Source: a virus. Taken from it: a DNA stretch of 63,207 bases. The notes under the pieces were generated by a model. The model saw only the letters and a program-made list of their open reading frames with translations. It was not told where the DNA came from and ran no database searches. A program made the translations under genes and the position numbers. Below, piece by piece: positions 58,414 to 63,207 of the stretch (positions within the stretch are counted from its first letter, which is position 1; the number at the start of each line of letters is the position of its first letter). The stretch is taken from the IMG/VR virus record IMGVR_UViG_3300042691_036187, positions 1-63,207 of that record; one strand, 5' to 3'.

Positions 58414-61400
58414 ATGAAGGCTTATCTATATTTAGACGTTGAAACAACCGGATTGAGTTCGTCTATAAACGACATCGTGCAATTAGCATGTGTTCCGGTT
58501 ATAGATGGCAAATGCGGTGTTCCGTTTAATGAGTTCTGCCAGCCAGCAAACTGGAACACTATTGATGCCAAATCTATAGAGGTTCACGGCATCACTGTTG
58601 AAATGATGAAAGGTTTTCAATCGCCCTCTGCGATGTTGGATAAATTTGTTGCATATCTGTCTCAGTTCAACACAAAATTTGTTATTGCTGGATACAATTC
58701 AAATTTTGATAAAGCCTTCTTGGGGGCAATTTTTGCCAAAAACGGAAGATCAAACGAGTATTCGAGGTTCTTTCTAAATGAAATACGCGATGTTCATGCT
58801 AGAGCTAAAGCAGTTAAAGATAAGCTAACATCAACTAAATTAAAGCTAGTAAATCTTGCCGAAGAGTTTGGCATACAAATCAAGGCCCACGATGCATTAA
58901 GCGATATTCAAGCCACCATTGAAGTAGATAAGAATTTATCTGCAATAATCGGCGAAGACTTTGAAGAGATATCTATCAAAGATGACAAGTTATCTCTTTC
59001 GCTTCCTGAGCTTCCTCAGTTGCATCTTCATTCAGAGTACAGCAACACAGATTCTGTATCTTCTATTGAAGAATGGGTTTATTGGGCTGCATCTAAGGGG
59101 GTTAAGGCTATCTCTTTTCCAGACCACAATTGGGCTGCATCTCTTTATAAATCAATCAATGTCAAATCTGTTATAGAAAAAGTAAACAAAACGTATAAAT
59201 TATCTCTAACAGATCAAGATATATCGATAGTTCCCGCTATCAGTATCAATGTCATAGATACTGAAAATGGACTAAATAAACCATTTAAAATCAACGCATG
59301 GGCAGTATCTAGTGTTGGTTATAGAAATCTTTTAAAGCTTGCATCCATGGGATGGGACTGTGGCGTAGAGGATTCTGGCATCCCTATTGCTATAATTAAA
59401 ATAGAAGATGTTCTTGCCCATCAGGAAGGAGTCGTCTTTGGCACAGGATGCGAAAATGGGTTGGTTGGCTCTATTGTCTTGGGCGAAGACGACGAGAAGA
59501 TTAAAGCTTCAAAGCTCGATAAGGTTGTCCGACAATTTGATCGAGTCGTATTGGAATTACTGCCTTTCGACGTCATTAAGTACTTCGACAAAGGCCTCGG
59601 CTTTAGGAACTTTTCAAAGACACCGTCTATCCCAGACGGAAACTTAACAAAAGCCATTAATAATCTTATCAAGAATTCGATAGACAATTATGGCTATAGA
59701 TTCATAATCTCAACTGCTGCTCATTTTATAAATGAAGAAGATAAGATATTTCAAGACGTAGTATCTAAGTCCTCATTTAAAGATAAGCGCTTTTTTTATG
59801 ATACGCGCTACCAGAGATCGCTTGATGAATGCGTTGCTATACTGCGGCGCCATCTTGGGGATTGGCTTACTTTAGAGCAGATAGATCTCGCCAGGGTTGC
59901 AGCTGAAGATATTGCCTCAGCAGCGCAACAAATAAGCATTAAACATGAGTACCATTTACCACGTATTTCTATACCAGATCACATATCCCAAAAGACACAA
60001 GAATACGATAAGCAGCTTTATCTTCTCTTAATGGCAAAGATAAAAGAACATGGTCGCTGGTCGAATGATCCAGAGTATGTTCAGCGCTTTAAAAAAGAAT
60101 TAGACGTAATTTGGAAGAATTCCAAGCTTAATTTTATCCCATACTTTCTAATGTATGAGGATATTTGCTCCTACGCTAGGTCGCAAGGTATTTTGCAAAA
60201 TCTAGCTCGTGGCTCTGCGGGCGGATGCTTAATATCTTACTATCTCAAGATAATCCACATCGACCCCATCAAAGAGCATCTGCCCTTCGAAAGGTTCTTG
60301 TCGCATGCTCGTATTAATGCTGGCAGCTTTCCAGATATAGATCTAGATCTTGGCCAGCGTGGACCGGTGCTAAAGTATTTGGCCGAAAAATATAAAGCTG
60401 GTTTTGCTCAAATAGGTACATTTCAACGATTTAAAACTAAAAATGCTATTAAAGATGCCATGTTTGCTGTCTTCGGTAGAAACAGAGCAGACAAAGAAAT
60501 TATGGATGTCTGCGACACTATTCCAGATTCACCTCAAGGTTTGGATGAAGATAAGTTTCTTTATGGATATACTGATTCTGAGGGCATTGTTCACAAAGGT
60601 CACCTAGAGCAAAACGAAACTCTCCAGATATTTTTTAGACAATACCCCGAGATTGAGCAGGTAACTAAGAAGTTAATTGGTTTACCGAAGGGTATGGGTC
60701 GCCACGCATCTGCGTTTGTGATATCTACGTTAGATTTATCATCAGAGCGCGTTCCAACAGTGCTGTTCGACGACCCGGACATCGGAAGAGTTGCTGTAAC
60801 TCAATTTGAAGCACCAATGGTAGAGAAGTCAGGCCTTGTTAAGGCTGACGTCCTTGGTCTTACAACGGTCAAAACACTCGAGAGCGTCGTTTCCTTAATT
60901 AAGAATAATGCTGGTGTTGATTTGTTAGAAGAAGATGATAAAGGAGTCCAACTCCTATACCGTCTCCCCGAAGATAACAAAGTCTACGAGGACTTCTATA
61001 AGCGTAAGACTGATTCAGCTTTTCAGTTCAACACGGATCTTATTAAAGGATATATTCAAAAGTTTGCTCCGATAAGAAGACAAGATTTGTCTGACCTCAC
61101 GGCACTATGTCGACCTGGTGCGCTGGATGTGGAATTTATTCCAGGTGTTTCGGCTACTCAGTTCTATATTGATGTTAGAAACATGGTTAGAGATCCAGAG
61201 TACATCCACGAAGATCTTGCTGAGGTGTTATCTGAAACAAACGGCGTGGTTGTCTATCAAGAACAACTCATGTCAATCTTGGTTAAGTTTTGCGGATACT
61301 CTCTTGAGGAATCAGATCAGATTCGTTCAGCTATCGCCAAGAAAAAACGAGACGTTATGTTGAAGACGTTTGATAGGATCAGGTCTGAGACTATGAAAAG

Positions 61401-62460
61401 AGGCTGGACCTTAGATCAGGCAAATAAACTGTGCGATGTCGTCACCGCATACTCAAATTATTCATTTAACCGCTCTCACTCAAGGGCGTATGCAGAGCTG
61501 GGATACATTACTATGTATTTAAAACACCACTACCCGTTAGAGTGGTGGGCGGCAGAGCTCAATAATTCAGACGAAAACAAGATACGACATTATGTCACGA
61601 TCCTGGGTGACAAGATCACGCCTCCTTCGCTTCACGTGCCAGATGATAGGTTTACTATTGTGGGCGATAGGATCGCAGCACCTCTTTCTGCTGTAAAGGG
61701 TCTAGGGCCGTCTAGTATTAAGGCAATTATTAATCGTGGGCCATATTCTTCTGTCGAGGGCTTCATTAGTAAAATGTCGTCCGGCGTTAATTCTTCACAT
61801 TTTTGGGCCTTACTTAGAGCCGGTGTATTCGATGAGATGGCGCCAACTAACATCTCTATACCGGAAGCTCGTAAGCAATTTGTAACATTATTTAAGTCAA
61901 CCAAAAAAATAAAGAATGTACCAGAGGAAGTCCTAGATACCTCGCCCCTCAGCATATTCCTTAATCAAAGAGATATTTATAAGTGCTTTAATAAGGCGCT
62001 TTTAGCCGATCCACTTATTCGCAACGAGATATCTGCGATGTGGCCTTCTATGCGTGAAACTAAAAGAAAGGATATACCATTAGCGTTTGGTACTTCGCCA
62101 ACTATCCCGGTCATATCGTCGGTTGCTGTTGCTGCAAAACTAATAGACGCTCAAGAAAGATCTGAGTCCACAGATAAGATTAAGGTTGCTATGGTGGGGT
62201 TGTTTCAATCGTCTACCTACAGAAGCGGCACCTCAAAACGAGGCAAACCATGGTCAAAGGTTGATGTCGTTGTATCAGACGGTCTATCTACTATAGAGTG
62301 TACTTTCTGGGATCAAAAACATGCTCTTAGATTTCCTACAAACACGCTTGTATATGTGATGGGTTATGTAAAAAGAGGGTGGAAGGGATCCCCCTCCCTT
62401 GAGGTGTTAGAACTTGAACGCTTAGATCGCTTTGATAATTCAAAGCGCAAACTATCTTAA
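58414..62460 (+). CDS. dnaE: DNA polymerase III alpha subunit (C family) with N-terminal proofreading exonuclease
   Basis: 1348 residues. Residues 1-190 are a DnaQ-type 3'-5' exonuclease: LDVETTGL (Asp 8, Glu 10), IAGYNSNFDKAF and HDALSDI, so all catalytic residues are present. A PHP domain follows from about 203 (LHLHSEYSNTDS, SFPDHN). The C-family catalytic core has GSAGG near 603 and FPDIDLDLG near 639-646, with the third Asp in VKADVLGL. VSATQFYIDVR and SRAYAELGYITMYLKHHYP belong to the fingers. An OB fold (IKVAMVGLF) begins near 1256. This is the replicative polymerase; most phages use A or B family enzymes, and PolC places its exonuclease inside PHP instead. Confidence 0.92.
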   Translation: MKAYLYLDVETTGLSSSINDIVQLACVPVIDGKCGVPFNEFCQPANWNTIDAKSIEVHGITVEMMKGFQSPSAMLDKFVAYLSQFNTKFVIAGYNSNFDKAFLGAIFAKNGRSNEYSRFFLNEIRDVHARAKAVKDKLTSTKLKLVNLAEEFGIQIKAHDALSDIQATIEVDKNLSAIIGEDFEEISIKDDKLSLSLPELPQLHLHSEYSNTDSVSSIEEWVYWAASKGVKAISFPDHNWAASLYKSINVKSVIEKVNKTYKLSLTDQDISIVPAISINVIDTENGLNKPFKINAWAVSSVGYRNLLKLASMGWDCGVEDSGIPIAIIKIEDVLAHQEGVVFGTGCENGLVGSIVLGEDDEKIKASKLDKVVRQFDRVVLELLPFDVIKYFDKGLGFRNFSKTPSIPDGNLTKAINNLIKNSIDNYGYRFIISTAAHFINEEDKIFQDVVSKSSFKDKRFFYDTRYQRSLDECVAILRRHLGDWLTLEQIDLARVAAEDIASAAQQISIKHEYHLPRISIPDHISQKTQEYDKQLYLLLMAKIKEHGRWSNDPEYVQRFKKELDVIWKNSKLNFIPYFLMYEDICSYARSQGILQNLARGSAGGCLISYYLKIIHIDPIKEHLPFERFLSHARINAGSFPDIDLDLGQRGPVLKYLAEKYKAGFAQIGTFQRFKTKNAIKDAMFAVFGRNRADKEIMDVCDTIPDSPQGLDEDKFLYGYTDSEGIVHKGHLEQNETLQIFFRQYPEIEQVTKKLIGLPKGMGRHASAFVISTLDLSSERVPTVLFDDPDIGRVAVTQFEAPMVEKSGLVKADVLGLTTVKTLESVVSLIKNNAGVDLLEEDDKGVQLLYRLPEDNKVYEDFYKRKTDSAFQFNTDLIKGYIQKFAPIRRQDLSDLTALCRPGALDVEFIPGVSATQFYIDVRNMVRDPEYIHEDLAEVLSETNGVVVYQEQLMSILVKFCGYSLEESDQIRSAIAKKKRDVMLKTFDRIRSETMKRGWTLDQANKLCDVVTAYSNYSFNRSHSRAYAELGYITMYLKHHYPLEWWAAELNNSDENKIRHYVTILGDKITPPSLHVPDDRFTIVGDRIAAPLSAVKGLGPSSIKAIINRGPYSSVEGFISKMSSGVNSSHFWALLRAGVFDEMAPTNISIPEARKQFVTLFKSTKKIKNVPEEVLDTSPLSIFLNQRDIYKCFNKALLADPLIRNEISAMWPSMRETKRKDIPLAFGTSPTIPVISSVAVAAKLIDAQERSESTDKIKVAMVGLFQSSTYRSGTSKRGKPWSKVDVVVSDGLSTIECTFWDQKHALRFPTNTLVYVMGYVKRGWKGSPSLEVLELERLDRFDNSKRKLS

Positions 62461-62494
62461 GTATAAATTGTTTTAATTCGTAAAAGGAGAAAAA

Positions 62495-63207
62495 ATGGAC
62501 AGCGTATATGTTTTCACGCAGAATCCACCAGAAAATCTCTCTGAAAAAGAGATGGTTTTGTCTAAACCAACTTTTCTTGAAGAAATTAAGGCTTGTTCGC
62601 GTAGAAAAGGTTTTTCTGCAACTCTAGGGCCAAACTATCTAAGAGCTATTGCAGAAGAAATCGGTCGTCGGTATGACAAATATTTTAACGCGTACAGGCA
62701 CGTAGTGCCCCAAGATTTTATGGGACGTGTTGCAGAAACAGATGAGCAAGTTGCAGAAGTGATACACGAGATGTTTCAAGCGCGATACCCCGCCATCTAT
62801 CAAAGATATTATGAATCCGTCTTAAGATCTAGACCATTTACAACTAAAGTGATCTATTTCACAGGATCTGCAGACGATGTGACGGTTTTTAAACGTCTCG
62901 GTATCGATCAAATTAACGAAAATCAAATTTTAGATCATCTTGGTATTAATAAGTCATTAAAAAAACAAACTCAAAAACTAGAAAAACAACAAAAAGAATC
63001 GTCGGTGTCTGAAGTTAAAAAACAAGAAATGGAAAATTCTTCTAAAGAGCTGGAACTTTTAGCATCTCTAGATAATTCTAATCTCCCTCTCATTAAAGAG
63101 CCCCATGCAAAAGAAGTTGTTTTGCAAAATAAAAAGCCGCAGCAAGTAAGTCCGCAGCAAGTAAGTCCGCAGCAAGTAAGTCCGCAGCAAGTAGGTCCGC
63201 AGCAAGT
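62495..63207 (+). CDS. hypothetical protein with pentapeptide repeats, truncated by the window
   Basis: AAGGAG precedes ATG 62495; the frame is open to the right end (at least 237 residues). Residues 1-140 form a mixed helical domain (MDSVYVFTQNPPEN..., YYESVLRSRPFTTKVIYFTG). This is followed by a Lys/Gln/Glu-rich linker (about 150-200) and, from about 215, in-frame PQQVS repeats (at least four full). The beginning of the window's end suggests a longer repeat tract outside. No family recognised. TATAAA at 62462-62467 may be its promoter. Confidence 0.75.
   Translation, partial: MDSVYVFTQNPPENLSEKEMVLSKPTFLEEIKACSRRKGFSATLGPNYLRAIAEEIGRRYDKYFNAYRHVVPQDFMGRVAETDEQVAEVIHEMFQARYPAIYQRYYESVLRSRPFTTKVIYFTGSADDVTVFKRLGIDQINENQILDHLGINKSLKKQTQKLEKQQKESSVSEVKKQEMENSSKELELLASLDNSNLPLIKEPHAKEVVLQNKKPQQVSPQQVSPQQVSPQQVGPQQ
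63137..63207 (+). repeat. tandem 15-base repeats encoding PQQVS
   Basis: CCGCAGCAAGTAAGT at 63137, 63152 and 63167, a one-base variant at 63182 and a partial copy at 63197 that continues off the end. Copies are nearly identical, so expansion is recent or copy number varies. Confidence 0.9.

Noticed and set aside
63137-63207. CRISPR-like repeats
   Set aside because: Units are contiguous without spacers and stay in frame with the coding sequence, so they are protein repeats.

Overview
The window is part of the genome of a tailed, contractile-tail (myovirus-type) bacteriophage. The evidence is a complete tail and baseplate morphogenesis run (sheath, three tube-like proteins, frameshifted tail chaperone, tape measure, hub, spike, gp25-like wedge, J-like wedge, I-like protein, fibres), followed by phage replication and nucleotide-metabolism genes. 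A Gram-negative host is inferred from two small lipoproteins with lipoboxes, a GH24 muramidase without a signal peptide, and a membrane coiled-coil protein ending in an outer-membrane-like beta signal. Terminase, portal and capsid genes are not in the window. I found no tRNA, CRISPR array, integrase or insertion sequence.

Layout: (1) 1-2.5 kb, minus strand: a chain of very small genes built as repeated cassettes (palindromic hairpin, conserved 9-base motif, AGGAGG ribosome site, small ORF). (2) 2.6-4.6 kb, minus strand: small membrane protein, HNH nuclease, endolysin and accessory genes. (3) 4.6-9.2 kb, plus strand: connector-like proteins, a free-standing HNH homing nuclease and a Nudix fusion protein. 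(4) 9.4-41.9 kb, plus strand: tail, baseplate and fibres, interrupted by a zinc-finger/Vsr-like/P-loop homing nuclease at 11.7 kb and a probable ADP-ribosyltransferase at 12.9 kb, and ending in a fibre-tip gene broken by two frameshifts. (5) 41.9-46.7 kb, minus strand: a tightly overlapping operon running from an unknown protein through a TOPRIM primase, a replication initiator with iteron-like repeats inside its gene, and a DnaB-type helicase, to lipoproteins and small membrane proteins. (6) 46.8-63.2 kb, plus strand: UvsW-like helicase, dUTPase, altered DNA methylase, GroEL-like chaperonin, SbcC/gp46-like ATPase, RuvC-like resolvase, metallophosphoesterase, and a DNA polymerase III alpha subunit with its own N-terminal proofreading exonuclease. 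The last gene runs off the right end inside a pentapeptide repeat.

How the parts fit: the minus-strand replication operon and plus-strand DNA-metabolism genes diverge at 46.75 kb and together give initiator, helicase, primase, polymerase with proofreading, recombination ATPase, resolvase and dUTPase. The plus-strand late genes carry TATAAT boxes without a consistent -35 box directly before several transcription units. Several late units have structured leaders, and two have the ribosome site inside a hairpin. The most notable observations are the lambda-like origin candidate inside the initiator gene (45144-45254), the promoter-in-a-hairpin before the homing nuclease (11617-11654), the textbook -1 frameshift site in the tail chaperone (15745-15773), the repeated stem-loop cassettes at the left end, the 2436-residue J-like baseplate protein, and the broken fibre-tip gene.
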